Part shown: positions 1-13,085 of the stretch, one piece after another
How positions within the stretch are numbered: position 1 is the stretch's first letter
Layout of the letters: each line of letters opens with the position of its first letter
Assembly (NCBI RefSeq): GCF_000241525.1
Contig: NZ_AHIL01000043.1
Location: 248,001 to 312,000 of the forward strand
DNA length: 64,000 nucleotides
From: Comamonas testosteroni ATCC 11996
GTDB lineage: Bacteria; Pseudomonadota; Gammaproteobacteria; Burkholderiales; Burkholderiaceae_C
Reading direction: 5' to 3'
The notes under the pieces: generated by a model
Told to the model about the DNA's origin: nothing
Databases searched by the model: none
Seen by the model: the letters and a program-made list of their open reading frames with translations, nothing else
Made by a program: the position numbers and the translations under genes

Positions 1-1210
1 CCAGCGCGTCCTTCATGGCCACCAGGCTCAGCACGGCTTCGCGGCCGTCGATGATGCGGTGGTCATAGGACATGGCCAGGTAGTTCATGGGACGGATCAC
101 GATCTGACCGTTCTCGACCACGGCGCGATCCTTGGTGGCGTGCACGCCCAGAATGGCGGATTGAGGGGGGTTGATGATGGGGGTGGACATCATCGAGCCG
201 AAGGTGCCGCCATTGGAGATGGAGAAGGTACCGCCGGTCATTTCTTCAATGCCCAGCTTGCCTTCCTTGGCCTTCTGACCGAATTCGACAATCTTCTTTT
301 CGATGTCGGCGAAGCTCATCTGGTCTGCATTGCGCAGGATGGGCACCACCAGGCCGCGAGGCGAGCTCACAGCGATACCGATGTCGAAGTAGCCGTGGTA
401 GACGATGTCGTTGCCGTCAATGGAGGCGTTCACTGCGGGGAACTTCTTCAGGGCATGCACTGCAGCCTTGACGAAGAAGGACATGAAGCCCAGCTTCACG
501 CCATGTTCCTTGGTGAACTGGTCCTGGAACTTCTTGCGCAGTTCCATCACAGGAGCCATGTTCACTTCGTTGAACGTGGTCAGGATGGCATTGGTCGCCT
601 GGGATTGCAGCAGACGCTCGGCAATACGGGCGCGCAGACGTGTCATGGGCACGCGCTGCTCGGGACGGTCGCCCAGGTTTTCCTTGGTCACGGGAGCTGC
701 CACCTGAGGCAGAGCTGCCTTGGGAGCGCCGGTGGGGATGGCTGCGCCGGCCTTGATGGCACCCAGAGCATCACCCTTGGTCACGCGACCGTCCTTGCCT
801 GTGCCAGCCACGTTGGCAGCGGACAGGTTGTTGTCGGCCAGGATCTTAGCAGCAGCAGGCATGGCCACACCGCTCTTGTCGGCGCCGGCAGGAGCAGCGG
901 CCACGGGGGCAGCAGCAGGAGTCGCAGCAGCAGCGGGGGCGGCAGCAGGAGCAGCGGCACCGGCGACGGCTTCGGAGTCGATCTTGGCGATCACTTGCTC
1001 GGCAGCCACGGTTGCGCCGTCGCCTTGCAGGATTTCGGTGATCACGCCAGCCGAAGGAGCGGGCACTTCCAGCACGACCTTGTCAGTTTCGATTTCGATG
1101 AGGATTTCATCGATGGCCACTGCCTCGCCGACCTTTTTCTTCCAGGTCAGCATGGTGGCTTCAGTGATGGATTCGGACAGCTGGGGGACTTTAACTTCAA
1201 CGATTGCCAT
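1..1210 (-). CDS. sucB: Dihydrolipoamide succinyltransferase, E2 of 2-oxoglutarate dehydrogenase (3' end missing)
   Basis: E2 core enzyme of the cytoplasmic 2-oxoglutarate dehydrogenase complex; it transfers the succinyl group from lipoyl-lysine to CoA in the TCA cycle. About 403 codons are visible. The order is a lipoyl domain (residues 1-75, lipoyl-lysine K44 in 'ETDKV'), an Ala/Pro-rich swinging linker (about 80-115), a peripheral subunit-binding domain (about 115-155) and the catalytic domain ending in the 'HRIIDG' active-site motif (H384, D388). The C-terminal residues lie beyond the left edge. It is downstream of sucA on the same strand, separated by 63 bases containing a perfect hairpin. 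The family assignment is firm; pyruvate dehydrogenase E2 is less likely because of the sucA neighbour. Confidence 0.97.
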   Translation of the reverse strand, partial: MAIVEVKVPQLSESITEATMLTWKKKVGEAVAIDEILIEIETDKVVLEVPAPSAGVITEILQGDGATVAAEQVIAKIDSEAVAGAAAPAAAPAAAATPAAAPVAAAPAGADKSGVAMPAAAKILADNNLSAANVAGTGKDGRVTKGDALGAIKAGAAIPTGAPKAALPQVAAPVTKENLGDRPEQRVPMTRLRARIAERLLQSQATNAILTTFNEVNMAPVMELRKKFQDQFTKEHGVKLGFMSFFVKAAVHALKKFPAVNASIDGNDIVYHGYFDIGIAVSSPRGLVVPILRNADQMSFADIEKKIVEFGQKAKEGKLGIEEMTGGTFSISNGGTFGSMMSTPIINPPQSAILGVHATKDRAVVENGQIVIRPMNYLAMSYDHRIIDGREAVLSLVAMKDAL

Positions 1211-1240
1211 TTTGAATTCTTTCCAAAGATGTTTCTTGTG

Positions 1241-1262
1241 CCCCCTGTCCTCGGACAGGGGG
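1241..1262 (-). repeat. Perfect stem-loop between sucA and sucB
   Basis: The arms CCCCCTGTCC and GGACAGGGGG are perfectly complementary with only TC between them, so the real loop is probably 4-6 nt. It lies in the 63-base sucA-sucB spacer. There is no T-tract on either strand, so a simple terminator is unlikely. An intercistronic mRNA stability or processing hairpin that sets the E1:E2 ratio is possible (inference). Confidence 0.6.
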
Positions 1263-1273
1263 TGTCGCCTGTA

Positions 1274-4153
<2,880 letters not shown>

Positions 4154-4373
4154 ATCTCGCTGACCTCCGCTTTCCTTCGGAAAGCATTAGCTGGTTTGTG
4201 GAACCTCCCGCGACACGGCTGTACCGATTGGCGGATGCGACTGTGGCTGGGGAAGGGCCTTGAGTTGCGGCAGCCATTGTGCCACTGTTCAAAGTCTTGG
4301 TCTTATAAAAGACAAGATGTTTACACCCCTGGGAGTCGCTTACATTGCGGGAACTCCATAAACAAGGATTCGC

Positions 4374-5549
4374 ATGCCGCTTTTGCCGCTTCACAAACGT
4401 GCATTCATTCTTCTTTTAATAGCAGTAACCGCAGGATTCGGCTTGGTTCTCGAGGAATATGCCGTAGCCATCTTCTGGGGTGTGGTGTTTGCCATCGTCT
4501 TCGCCCCCCTGCACCGCAAGCTGCTGATGCGCATGCCCAACAAGCCCACGCTGGCCGCGTTGGCAACCTTGCTAATTAGTCTGGTAATGGTCATTTTGCC
4601 GCTGTCTCTGATAGGGCTGTCGCTCATCAAGGAGACCTCGGCCATCTATGACCAGGTCAGCAGCGGCAACCTGTCCGCTGGCAGCTATGTGGAGCAAGTC
4701 TTCAATGCCCTTCCCTCCTGGCTGACGCCATGGATGGAAAAGCTGCACCTGGGCACTCTGGAGGAAATCCAGGCCAAACTCTCCAACATCGCGCTGCAGG
4801 CCAGCAAGCTCGCGGCTACCAAGGCCGTGGGACTGGGACAGAACACCCTGGGCTTTGTCGTGGGCTTCGGCGTCATGCTCTACCTGATCTTTTTTCTGCT
4901 GCGCGACGGCAAGGAGTTGGTCGCACGCATCTGGGCAGCCACGCCTCTCGCGCCCGAACACAAGCGCGAGCTGGCCATCAAGTTCATTACTGTCATCCGC
5001 GCCACAGTCAAGGGCAATCTGGCCGTTGCAGCCGCCCAGGGCGCGCTGGGGGGACTGATTTTCTGGATTCTGGGCATTCAGGGCGCAGTACTCTGGGCTG
5101 TGGTCATGGCTTTTCTGTCGCTGCTGCCCGCAGTGGGGGCGGGCCTGGTCTGGGGGCCGGTGGCTATCTACTTTCTGGCCACGGGCGCTGTCACCAAAGG
5201 CCTGATCCTTGCCGCTTATGGCGTACTGGTCATCGGCCTGGTGGACAACGTGCTGCGCCCCCTGCTGGTCGGCAAGGACACCAAGATGCCTGACTATGTG
5301 GTGCTGATCTCCACCCTGGGGGGCATGGCCTTGTTCGGTCTTTCGGGCTTTGTGCTCGGTCCGGCGATCGCCGCCCTGTTCATGGCGGCCTGGGAGTTGT
5401 TTGCCACCATGCAGGAGCAGGAGGAGAAGCTGCTGAATCAGAAAATCGCGCAAAAACGCACAACAACCGATTCGCAACAGCCTGCAGCAGACCTTGCCTC
5501 CACCGTCGCCCCCCTTCCTACCGAAACACGGAAAAGCGACACAGATTAG
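4374..5549 (+). CDS. AI-2E family transporter (PerM/UPF0118-type membrane protein)
   Basis: Inner-membrane protein of 391 residues with about seven to eight predicted hydrophobic helices: a pair near residues 10-75, further helices near 150-170, and a cluster from about 215 to 330. The 'GLVDNVLRPLLVGKDTKMPD' stretch followed by 'LISTLGG...FGLSGFVLGP' is typical of the family. Members export small molecules or act in Na+/H+ antiport; the substrate here cannot be read from sequence. An AAGGA ribosome site precedes the ATG. The tail (after about 350) is polar and low in complexity, probably cytoplasmic. It is monocistronic: a 233-base gap separates it from the formate dehydrogenase genes. Confidence 0.9.
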   Translation: MPLLPLHKRAFILLLIAVTAGFGLVLEEYAVAIFWGVVFAIVFAPLHRKLLMRMPNKPTLAALATLLISLVMVILPLSLIGLSLIKETSAIYDQVSSGNLSAGSYVEQVFNALPSWLTPWMEKLHLGTLEEIQAKLSNIALQASKLAATKAVGLGQNTLGFVVGFGVMLYLIFFLLRDGKELVARIWAATPLAPEHKRELAIKFITVIRATVKGNLAVAAAQGALGGLIFWILGIQGAVLWAVVMAFLSLLPAVGAGLVWGPVAIYFLATGAVTKGLILAAYGVLVIGLVDNVLRPLLVGKDTKMPDYVVLISTLGGMALFGLSGFVLGPAIAALFMAAWELFATMQEQEEKLLNQKIAQKRTTTDSQQPAADLASTVAPLPTETRKSDTD

Positions 5550-5782
5550 GAATTTTCTGTTCAATTCGGCCTGCCGACCGATGGCTTTTCGAGCTGAAAG
5601 TTGATAGGTTGAGAGGCGTAGGTTGAAAGCTATCGCCGCCATTAAGAAAAACAAAAACGAAACATAAAACTCAAAGTCGCTCAACGTTACTCAAGAATTA
5701 AGGGTTTGTAACTGCTATCAAAAATGAGGGGGGTCGTAAAATTTGCTTTCACATAAGCGTTCATACGAAAAGGTACCCCACA

Positions 5783-8700
5783 ATGGACCAATTCTCCAGA
5801 CGCCAGTTCATGAAAGTGACTGGTTCGACTCTGGCGGGTTCAAGCTTGGCGCTGATGGGCTTCTCACCCACAGCCGCCCTTGCTGAGGTGCGACAGTACA
5901 AACTGTCAGCCACCACCGTAACCCGTCAAACCTGCACCTACTGCTCGGTAGGTTGCGGCATCCTCATGTACTCCCTGGGCGACGGCGGGAAAAACTCCCG
6001 CCTGTCCGTGATGCACGTGGAAGGCGACCCGGATCATCCGGTCAATCGCGGCACGCTGTGCCCCAAGGGTGCATCGCTGCTGGACTTTGTCCACAGCCCC
6101 AGCCGTCTCAAGTACCCCGAATACCGCGCCCCCGGCTCGTCCGAGTGGAAGCGCATGTCCTGGGACGAGGCACTGAACCGCATCGCTAAGCTGCTCAAGG
6201 AAGACCGCGACGCCAATTTCGTTGAAACCAACGAAAAAGGTCAGAAGGTCAACCGCTGGCTGACCACCGGCATGCTGGCCGCTTCGGCCTCCAGCAACGA
6301 AGCCGGCTACATCACGCACAAAGTGGCCCGTTCCTGGGGCCTTCTTGCACTCGACAACCAAGCACGTGTCTGACACGGCCCGACGGTGGCAGGTCTTGCC
6401 CCGACGTTTGGCCGTGGAGCGATGACGAACCATTGGGTCGACATCAAGAACGCGGACGTTATTTTGATCATGGGCGGTAATGCCGCCGAAGCACACCCCT
6501 GCGGCTTCAAGTGGGTGACCGAAGCGAAGGAGCACAACAAGGCTCACTTCATGGTGGTCGATCCGCGCTTCAACCGCTCGGCATCCGTGGCTGACTTCTA
6601 TGCGCCGATCCGTTCCGGCTCGGACATCGTCTTCCTCGGTGGCGTGATCAATTACCTGCTGACAAACGACAGAATCCACCACGAGTATGTGAAGAACTAC
6701 ACGGACTTCTCATTCATCGTGCGCGAGGACTTTGCGTTCGACGAAGGTATTTTCTCCGGCTACAACCCCGAAAAACGCACGTACGACAAGGCCTCCTGGG
6801 ACTATGAGCTCGGTGAAGATGGCTTTGTGAAGGTCGATCCCACGCTGGAACACCCTCGCTGCGTCTATCAGTGGCTCAAGAAGCACTACGCCGGCTATAC
6901 GCCCGAGAAGGTGGAATCCATCTGCGGCACACCCAAGGAAAAATTCCTGCACGTGTGCGAGAAGCTTGCTTCGACCGCCGAAGCCGGCCGTGTTGCCACC
7001 ATCATGTACGCCCTGGGCTGGACTCAGCACACCACTGGTGCGCAGATCCTGCGTACCGGCGCCATGATCCAGCTGCTGCTGGGAAATATCGGTATCGCCG
7101 GCGGCGGCATGAACGCGCTGCGCGGCCACTCCAACATCCAGGGCCTGACGGACCTGGGCATCCTGTCTGCTTCGCTTCCCGGGTACCTGACGCTGCCAAA
7201 CGAAGCCGAACAGGACTACAACCAGTACATCGCCACCCGCACGCCCAAGCTGCTGCGCCCTGGCCAGATGAATTACTGGTCGAACACGCCCAAGTTCCAT
7301 GTCAGCCTGATGAAGGCGTGGTGGGGAGCGGCCGCAACTGCTGAAAACAACTGGGCGTTCGACTATCTGCCCAAGTTGGACAAGCAGTACGACATGCTGC
7401 AGATCTTCGAGATGATGACGCAGGGCAAGGTCAACGGCTATATCGCTCAAGGCTTCAACCCCTTGGCGGCTCTGGCCAACAGCAACAGCGTGCGCGAAGG
7501 TCTCAAGAAGCTGAAGTTCCTGGTCATCATGGATCCGCTGGTCACAGAAACTTCCGAGTTCTGGAAGAACCACGGCGAATTCAACGACGTGGACTCCGCT
7601 TCCATCCAGACCGAAGTGTTCCGCCTGCCAACCACCTGCTTCGCCGAAGAAGATGGCGCAGTGGTCAGCTCCTCGCGCGTGCTGCAGTGGCACTGGAAGG
7701 CTGCAGAGCCCCCAGGAGAGGCCAAGACCGACATTGCCATCATGTCCGGTCTGCACCTGCGCCTGAAGGCTCTCTACCAGAAGGACGGCGGCAAGTTCTC
7801 CGACCCCATCACCAATCTGTACTGGCCTTATGCCGAAGCCGATCACCCCTCCTCCGAGGAAGTGGCCAAGGAATACAACGGTCGTGCGCTGGTGGATCTG
7901 TTCGACCCCAAGGACCCCACCAAGCTCATCCGCAAGGCCGGCGAGCAACTGGCGGGCTTCGGCGAAATGCGCGATGACGGCACCACCCTGGGCGGCTGCT
8001 GGATCTGGGCTGGCAGCTGGACCTCGTCCGGCAACCAGATGGCGCGCCGCGACAACAGCGACCCGACAGGCATAGGCAACACGCTGAACTGGGCCTGGGC
8101 CTGGCCTGCCAACCGCCGTGTGCTGTACAACCGCGCATCCTGCGACCGCCAGGGCAAGCCCTTCAACCCCGAACGCGTGCTGATCAAGTGGAACGGCAAG
8201 CAATGGGGCGGCGCGGACGTGCCGGACGTCGCCGTGGGCCTGGATCCTGAGGTGATCAACCCCTTCATCATGAACCCCGAAGGGGTGGCTCGCCTGTTTG
8301 CCCGCAAGGGTATGGCAGAAGGTCCGTTCCCCACGCATTACGAGGCGTTTGACAACCCGCTGGGCTACAACCCCATGTATCCCAACAACAAGTTGGCCGT
8401 CATCAGCCCCGTGATACGCATCCTGGAAACCGCCAAGGGCACCCAGGGCGATCCCAAGGACTACCCGCACGTGGGTACGACCTACCGCCTGACCGAGCAC
8501 TTCCACTACTGGACCAAGCACGTTCAGCTGAACAACATCGTTCAGCCCGAGCAGTTCGTGGAAATCGGCGAGGCACTGGGCAAGGAACTGGGCATAGAGA
8601 CCGGCCAGAAGGTCAAGGTTTCGTCCAAGCGCGGTTTCGTGAAGGCGGTTGCCGTGGTGACCAAGCGCATCAAGCCCATGAAGATCGATGGCAAGACCAT

Positions 8701-8848
8701 CCATCACGTGGGTGTGCCTATTCACTGGGGCTTCTCCACAACGGGACGCAAGGGCTATCTGGCGAACAACCTGACAGCCTCCGTGGGTGACGGTAACAGC
8801 TTGACCCCTGAATCCAAGACCTTCCTCGTGAAGGTGGAAAAGATCTAA
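5783..8848 (+). CDS. fdnG: Formate dehydrogenase-N/O type alpha subunit, selenocysteine-containing (UGA = Sec197)
   Basis: Catalytic subunit of a periplasm-facing, membrane-bound formate dehydrogenase that oxidises formate to CO2 on a bis-MGD molybdenum or tungsten centre. It reads as one 1021-residue protein if the TGA at 6371-6373 is translated as selenocysteine; the frame is unchanged on both sides and E. coli FdnG has Sec196 and about 1015 residues. A Tat signal ('SRRQFMK', residues 5-11) is followed by a hydrophobic stretch ending at ALA near residue 34. The [4Fe-4S] ligands are C51, C54, C58 and C93. The context 'NQARV-U-HGPTVA' is the canonical Sec site and a SECIS hairpin follows. It leads an operon with beta, gamma, fdhE and the sel genes. 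Taking the TGA as a true stop would give two meaningless halves. Confidence 0.96.
6374..6416 (+). promoter_or_regulatory. Bacterial SECIS element for UGA 6371-6373
   Basis: Directly 3' of the UGA, CACGGCC (6374-6380) pairs perfectly with GGCCGTG (6410-6416). Inside it, CGG (6384-6386) pairs with CCG (6401-6403), a single T (6387) is bulged, and GGCA (6388-6391) pairs with TGCC (6397-6400) around the loop GGTCT (6392-6396). The bulged U plus GGUCU loop is the established SelB recognition signature of E. coli fdhF/fdnG SECIS elements. The hairpin is read through as codons 198-212. Confidence 0.95.
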
Positions 8849-8860
8849 GGAGCCACGCTG

Positions 8861-9790
8861 ATGTCCTCAACCATGTCTCTCGATATCAAACGCCGCTCGG
8901 CCACGACGACCCCCGCACCCAGCGCACGCGGTGCGCACGCGGGGGAAGTCGCCAAGCTGATCGACGTCTCCAAATGCATTGGCTGCAAGGCTTGCCAGAC
9001 CGCCTGCATGGAGTGGAACGACCTTCGCGACGAAATCGGCACGGTTGCCGCAGGCGTCTACGACAACCCGACGGATCTGACGTCGGAGTCGTGGACCGTG
9101 ATGCGCTTTGCCGAGTACGAAAACGAAGCCACAGGCAACCTGGAATGGCTGATCCGCAAGGACGGCTGCATGCACTGCGAAGACCCGGGCTGCCTCAAGG
9201 CCTGCCCCTCGCCTGGCGCCATCGTCCAATATGCCAACGGCATCGTGGACTTCCAGCAAGACCAGTGCGTAGGCTGCGGCTACTGCGTCACGGGCTGTCC
9301 GTTCAACATTCCGCGCATCTCCAAGAAGGACAACAAGGCGTACAAGTGCACCTTGTGTTCGGACCGCGTGGCTGTTGGCCAGGAGCCCGCCTGCGTCAAG
9401 ACCTGCCCCACGGGCGCTATCCAGTTCGGCACCAAGGAAGCCATGCAGGAGCAAGCGTCCCGCCGTGTCGTGGACCTCAAGGAACGCGGCTACGAAAAGG
9501 CGGGTCTCTACGACCCGCAGGGTGTGGGCGGTACGCACGTGATGTACGTGCTGCACCATGCGGACAAACCTTCGCTGTACAAGGGCCTGCCGGACGATCC
9601 GTCCATCAGCCCCATGGTGTCGCTGTGGAAGGGTGTAGCCAAGCCTCTGGCCATGGCCGCACTGGGCGCAGCCGCAATCGGCAGCCTGTTCCACTACATC
9701 ACCAAGGGACCCAACGACGTGTCCAAGGACCTTGAAGATGAAATGGAACGCAAGGACGCCGAAGCGCTGAACAAGGAGAACGGCAAATGA
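8861..9790 (+). CDS. fdxH: Formate dehydrogenase beta subunit, 4x[4Fe-4S] ferredoxin-type
   Basis: Electron-transfer subunit carrying electrons from the alpha active site to the membrane cytochrome. In 309 residues there are four cysteine clusters: '[11 protein letters not shown]' (C39, C42, C45, C49), '[14 protein letters not shown]', '[12 protein letters not shown]' and 'CTLC...CVKTCP'. A single hydrophobic helix near residues 250-275 anchors it to the inner membrane, as in FdnH/FdoH. It starts 12 bases after the alpha stop and its stop overlaps the gamma start by 4 bases (ATGA), indicating translational coupling. It has no signal peptide; export with the Tat-targeted alpha subunit is the known route in this family. 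Confidence 0.96.
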   Translation: MSSTMSLDIKRRSATTTPAPSARGAHAGEVAKLIDVSKCIGCKACQTACMEWNDLRDEIGTVAAGVYDNPTDLTSESWTVMRFAEYENEATGNLEWLIRKDGCMHCEDPGCLKACPSPGAIVQYANGIVDFQQDQCVGCGYCVTGCPFNIPRISKKDNKAYKCTLCSDRVAVGQEPACVKTCPTGAIQFGTKEAMQEQASRRVVDLKERGYEKAGLYDPQGVGGTHVMYVLHHADKPSLYKGLPDDPSISPMVSLWKGVAKPLAMAALGAAAIGSLFHYITKGPNDVSKDLEDEMERKDAEALNKENGK

Positions 9791-10413
9791 AACGCAATCC
9801 TCGCGACCTCGTGCGCTACAACGCATCGGAGCGCGCCAACCACTGGGTGGTAGGCATTTGCTTCATCTTGCTGGCCCTGTCCGGTCTGGCGTTCTTTCAC
9901 CCGGCCTTCTTCTGGTTGACCAATCTGTTCGGTGGCGGCCCCTGGACCCGCATCCTGCACCCCTACATCGGGGTTGTCATGGGCGCATTCTTCGTCATCA
10001 TGGCCTGCCGTTTCGCCAAGCTCAACATCGTTGAGCCGCGCGACATCGAATGGCTCAAGAACGTCAACAAGATGATCGATGGCGACGACCACGACATGCC
10101 CGAACAGGGCAAGTACAACGGTGGTCAGAAGCTGTTGTTCTGGGGCCTGGTAATCGGCATGCTGCTGATCGTGATCACCGGCTTTCTGATGTGGCGCGCC
10201 TGGTGGACATTGCCGGTCAACGTGGTGCGAGCGGCTTCGGTGGTTCACGCCATCGCTGCCGTGTGGATGATCGGTCTGATCATCATGCACGTGTATGCCG
10301 CCATCTGGACTCGCGGAACCATTCGCGCCATGCTTTATGGCACAGTAACGCGAGCCTGGGCCAAGCAACACCACCGCGGCTGGTACCGCAAGATGACGGG
10401 TGACAACGACTAA
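9787..10413 (+). CDS. fdnI: Formate dehydrogenase gamma subunit, cytochrome b556
   Basis: Di-haem membrane subunit passing electrons to quinone. It has 208 residues (E. coli FdnI 217) with four hydrophobic helices, near residues 17-37, 55-75, 115-135 and 145-170. Histidines expected to bind haem include H18 in 'RANHWVVG', H37 or H54 at the helix ends, and the histidines in 'VVHAIAAVW' and 'IMHVYAAIW'. It overlaps the beta gene by 4 bases. It completes a three-subunit FDH-N/O enzyme that contributes to proton motive force in anaerobic or microaerobic respiration; the terminal reductase is not in this window. Confidence 0.95.
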   Translation: MKRNPRDLVRYNASERANHWVVGICFILLALSGLAFFHPAFFWLTNLFGGGPWTRILHPYIGVVMGAFFVIMACRFAKLNIVEPRDIEWLKNVNKMIDGDDHDMPEQGKYNGGQKLLFWGLVIGMLLIVITGFLMWRAWWTLPVNVVRAASVVHAIAAVWMIGLIIMHVYAAIWTRGTIRAMLYGTVTRAWAKQHHRGWYRKMTGDND

Positions 10414-10440
10414 GGTTTTTAGTCTTCTCCCCTAACAACC

Positions 10441-10474
10441 CAGCCGCCAAGCGTTTATCGGCGCTCGGCGGCTG
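10441..10474 (+). repeat. Stem-loop between the structural fdh genes and fdhE
   Basis: CAGCCGCC (10441-10448) is perfectly complementary to GGCGGCTG (10467-10474), with further pairing possible inside the loop. It is followed by ATTCATTT rather than a run of T. It may act as a weak terminator or mRNA-stabilising hairpin that lowers expression of fdhE and the sel genes relative to the enzyme subunits (inference). Confidence 0.5.
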
Positions 10475-10495
10475 ATTCATTTGGAAACCCTGTCA

Positions 10496-11461
10496 ATGCA
10501 ACGCATTCTTCAACCCGGTGAAATTGAAGCACTGGATCACACCAGCTTTCCCCGCATCTTGCTGCCCCAGGTAAGCAGTCTGTTCGCCGAACGCGCTGCA
10601 CGCCTGCGTCAGCTGGCCAACGGCAATCCCATTGCAGACTATCTGCTGTTTGTGGCCCAGATCATGGATGCGCAGCACAAGGCTGCCGCCACCATCGAGA
10701 TCTCTGTGCCCGATGCCGAACTCATGGCGCGTGCTCAGGAGCACTCGATGCCTCTGCTGCCCGCAGTCGACACCATCGACCCCGCTTGGCAAGCCGTGCT
10801 CGACAACATGCTCGACACGCTGCAGGGCAGCGAAGGCCTGCCCGCACCGCTGCAGCCTCTGCTCAAGGAGCTGCGTGCACTAGCCCCCGAGACCCGTGCA
10901 GACATTGCCAAAAAGCTGCTGCAAAAAGAAGTCGCCGCCCGCCATGTGGGCATGGCCCCCTTCATCATGGCTGCGCTGCAAGTGACCTTTGCCAAGCGCT
11001 CGGCCAGTCTCCGTGCCCGCGACGTTCCCTACACCGACCCTGCCAGCATCTGCCCCATCTGTGCCAGCGAGCCCGTGGCCAGCATCATCCGCATTGGCGG
11101 CAAAGTGGCCGGTCACCGCTATGCGCACTGCGGAACCTGCGCCTGCGAGTGGCATATGGTGCGTATCAAATGCACGCACTGCGAATCCACCAAGGGCATC
11201 CACTACCAGGGCCTTGAAGGTGCGGGCGAAGAAGTTCTGGCCGAGACCTGCGATGAATGTGGCAGCTACCGCAAGATCGTGAATCAGGAAAAGAACCCCA
11301 TGGTCGAGCCTCTGGCCGACGATCTGGCCAGCCTGATGCTGGATCTGCTGATGAGCGAGACCCAGTTCCAGCGCGCCAGCGCCAATCCTCTGTTGTTTGT
11401 GGCCGTAGCCGAAGAGCAGTCGGGCGAGACTGGCAACGAGCTGGTGGACCCCGCAGCCTGA
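10496..11461 (+). CDS. fdhE: Formate dehydrogenase accessory protein FdhE
   Basis: Cytoplasmic rubredoxin-like chaperone needed for maturation of Tat-exported formate dehydrogenases; FdhE binds iron through CxxC pairs and interacts with the catalytic subunit. The C-terminal half carries the expected pairs: 'CPIC', 'CGTCAC', 'CTHC' and 'CDEC'. I prefer the ATG at 10496 ('MQRILQPGEIE', preceded by GGAA) over the in-frame TTG at 10481; this gives 321 residues, near the roughly 309 of E. coli FdhE. It lies directly after the gamma gene and ends just before a strong terminator. Confidence 0.94.
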   Translation: MQRILQPGEIEALDHTSFPRILLPQVSSLFAERAARLRQLANGNPIADYLLFVAQIMDAQHKAAATIEISVPDAELMARAQEHSMPLLPAVDTIDPAWQAVLDNMLDTLQGSEGLPAPLQPLLKELRALAPETRADIAKKLLQKEVAARHVGMAPFIMAALQVTFAKRSASLRARDVPYTDPASICPICASEPVASIIRIGGKVAGHRYAHCGTCACEWHMVRIKCTHCESTKGIHYQGLEGAGEEVLAETCDECGSYRKIVNQEKNPMVEPLADDLASLMLDLLMSETQFQRASANPLLFVAVAEEQSGETGNELVDPAA

Positions 11462-11490
11462 TCCCGCCGGCAGCAAGCGCCAGCATAATG

Positions 11491-11518
11491 AAGGCGGCAG
11501 CTCTTTCTGCCGCCTTTT
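11491..11518 (+). terminator. Rho-independent-like terminator between fdhE and selA
   Basis: AAGGCGGCAG (11491-11500), loop CTCTTT, CTGCCGCCTT (11507-11516), then TTCC. The 10-bp arms are perfect and the stem is GC-rich, but the T-tract is short. It may separate or attenuate transcription from the fdh genes into selAB. Confidence 0.65.
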
Positions 11519-11549
11519 CCATTTTCCGAAGACCCCACACCCTCCGGCC

Positions 11550-12989
11550 ATGAGCAATACCGCAGCGACCGCCCCTGAAATTTCGCACCCCTCCCAGCTT
11601 CCCGCCGTGGACAAGGTCTTGCTCGCCATCGAGATGCAGATGTTGCGCGAATCCTATGGCCTGGACGCCTGCACCAAGGCAGTACGCGATGTGCTGACGG
11701 GGCTGCGCCAGCAGCTCCTGGGTTTTGCCGATCAGCCCGGCCAGACTTTGCAGGCCGACATCGGCAGCATTGTGCAAGCCGCACAGCGCCAGCTTCAGGC
11801 CCGGTTCGCGCCACGCCTGCAGCCGGTCTTCAACCTCACCGGCACGGTGCTGCATACCAATCTGGGCCGCGCCCTGCTGCCGCAGGCTGCGATCGATGCC
11901 GTGGTGCAGGCCATGAGCTCCCCCGCCAATCTGGAATATGACCTTGAAGACGGCAGCCGCGGCGATCGCGACGACCTGGTCGAGTCGCTGATCTGCGAGC
12001 TGACCGGCGCCGAAGCCGCTACCGTTGTCAACAACAATGCCGCAGCCGTGCTGCTGGTTCTCTCCACCATGGCCACGGGCAAGGAAGTCGTGGTCTCGCG
12101 CGGCGAGCTGGTGGAAATCGGCGGCGCCTTCCGCATCCCCGATGTCATGACCCGCGCCGGCGCGCGGCTGGTCGAGATCGGCACCACCAATCGCACGCAT
12201 GAAAAAGACTATGCAGAGGCCATAGGCGAAAACACGGCCGCGCTCATGAAGGTGCATTGCAGCAACTACGCCATCACTGGCTTTACCAAGGCGGTGAGCG
12301 ACGCCGATGTCGCCCGCATTGCACACGACAGCAATCTGCCGATGATTGTCGACCTGGGCAGCGGCACGCTGATCGACATGCGCGACTGGGGCCTGCCCTA
12401 TGAAGTCACGGTGCGCGAGACGGTCGAGTCCGGCGCCGACATCGTCACCTTCAGCGGTGACAAGCTCCTTGGCGGCCCGCAGGCCGGAATCATCGTGGGC
12501 CGCAAGGAGCTGATCGCCAGAATCAAGAAAAATCCGCTCAAGCGCGCTCTTCGCGTGGGCAAGATCACGCTGGCTGCGCTGGAGCCCACGCTGCGCCTGT
12601 ATCTGAACCCCGAAAAGCTCGCCCAGGAGCTGACCACGCTGCGCCTGTTCACGCGCAAGGCCAGCGACATGCAGACCCAGGCCGAGCAGCTGCAGCCTCT
12701 GCTTCAGCAGGCACTGGGCCAGGACTATGTGGTGGAGACCGCTGCCATGAACAGCCAGATCGGCAGCGGCGCCCTGCCCGTGGAAAATCTGCCCAGCTTC
12801 GGCCTCAGAATCTATCCGGCCAGCGGCAAGCAGGCGGGTCGCCAGCTGACCCGGCTCGAAGCACGCTTTCGTGGCCTGCCTCGGCCCGTGATCGGGCGCC
12901 TGCATGACGACGCGCTGTGGCTGGATCTGCGCTGCCTGGAAAACCCGGCACAGGCCCTGTTTGCCGCGCAACTGTCGCGGCTGGCCTGA
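11550..12989 (+). CDS. selA: L-seryl-tRNA(Sec) selenium transferase
   Basis: PLP enzyme that converts seryl-tRNA(Sec) to selenocysteyl-tRNA(Sec) using selenophosphate. The protein has 479 residues (E. coli SelA 463). The PLP lysine is K305 in 'SGDKLLGGPQAG', and 'FNLTGTVLHTNLGRALLP' near residue 92 is the typical substrate-domain segment. The start at 11550 lies 32 bases after the terminator hairpin. It is followed after 96 bases by selB, then by selC, so the dedicated Sec machinery sits next to its only visible client, the formate dehydrogenase. selD, which supplies selenophosphate, is not in the window. Confidence 0.97.
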   Translation: MSNTAATAPEISHPSQLPAVDKVLLAIEMQMLRESYGLDACTKAVRDVLTGLRQQLLGFADQPGQTLQADIGSIVQAAQRQLQARFAPRLQPVFNLTGTVLHTNLGRALLPQAAIDAVVQAMSSPANLEYDLEDGSRGDRDDLVESLICELTGAEAATVVNNNAAAVLLVLSTMATGKEVVVSRGELVEIGGAFRIPDVMTRAGARLVEIGTTNRTHEKDYAEAIGENTAALMKVHCSNYAITGFTKAVSDADVARIAHDSNLPMIVDLGSGTLIDMRDWGLPYEVTVRETVESGADIVTFSGDKLLGGPQAGIIVGRKELIARIKKNPLKRALRVGKITLAALEPTLRLYLNPEKLAQELTTLRLFTRKASDMQTQAEQLQPLLQQALGQDYVVETAAMNSQIGSGALPVENLPSFGLRIYPASGKQAGRQLTRLEARFRGLPRPVIGRLHDDALWLDLRCLENPAQALFAAQLSRLA

Positions 12990-13085
12990 GACAGCACCAT
13001 GGCCCCGGCCCTCCGCATTTATACAAAAACACCTTGCCTCGCTTGATACACAAGCGCCAGCAGCCATCAAAACTACAAGCACACC

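Noticed and set aside
6371..6373. TGA as a nonsense mutation making fdnG a pseudogene
   Set aside because: The frame continues with perfect family similarity, a SECIS follows, and selA, selB and selC are adjacent.
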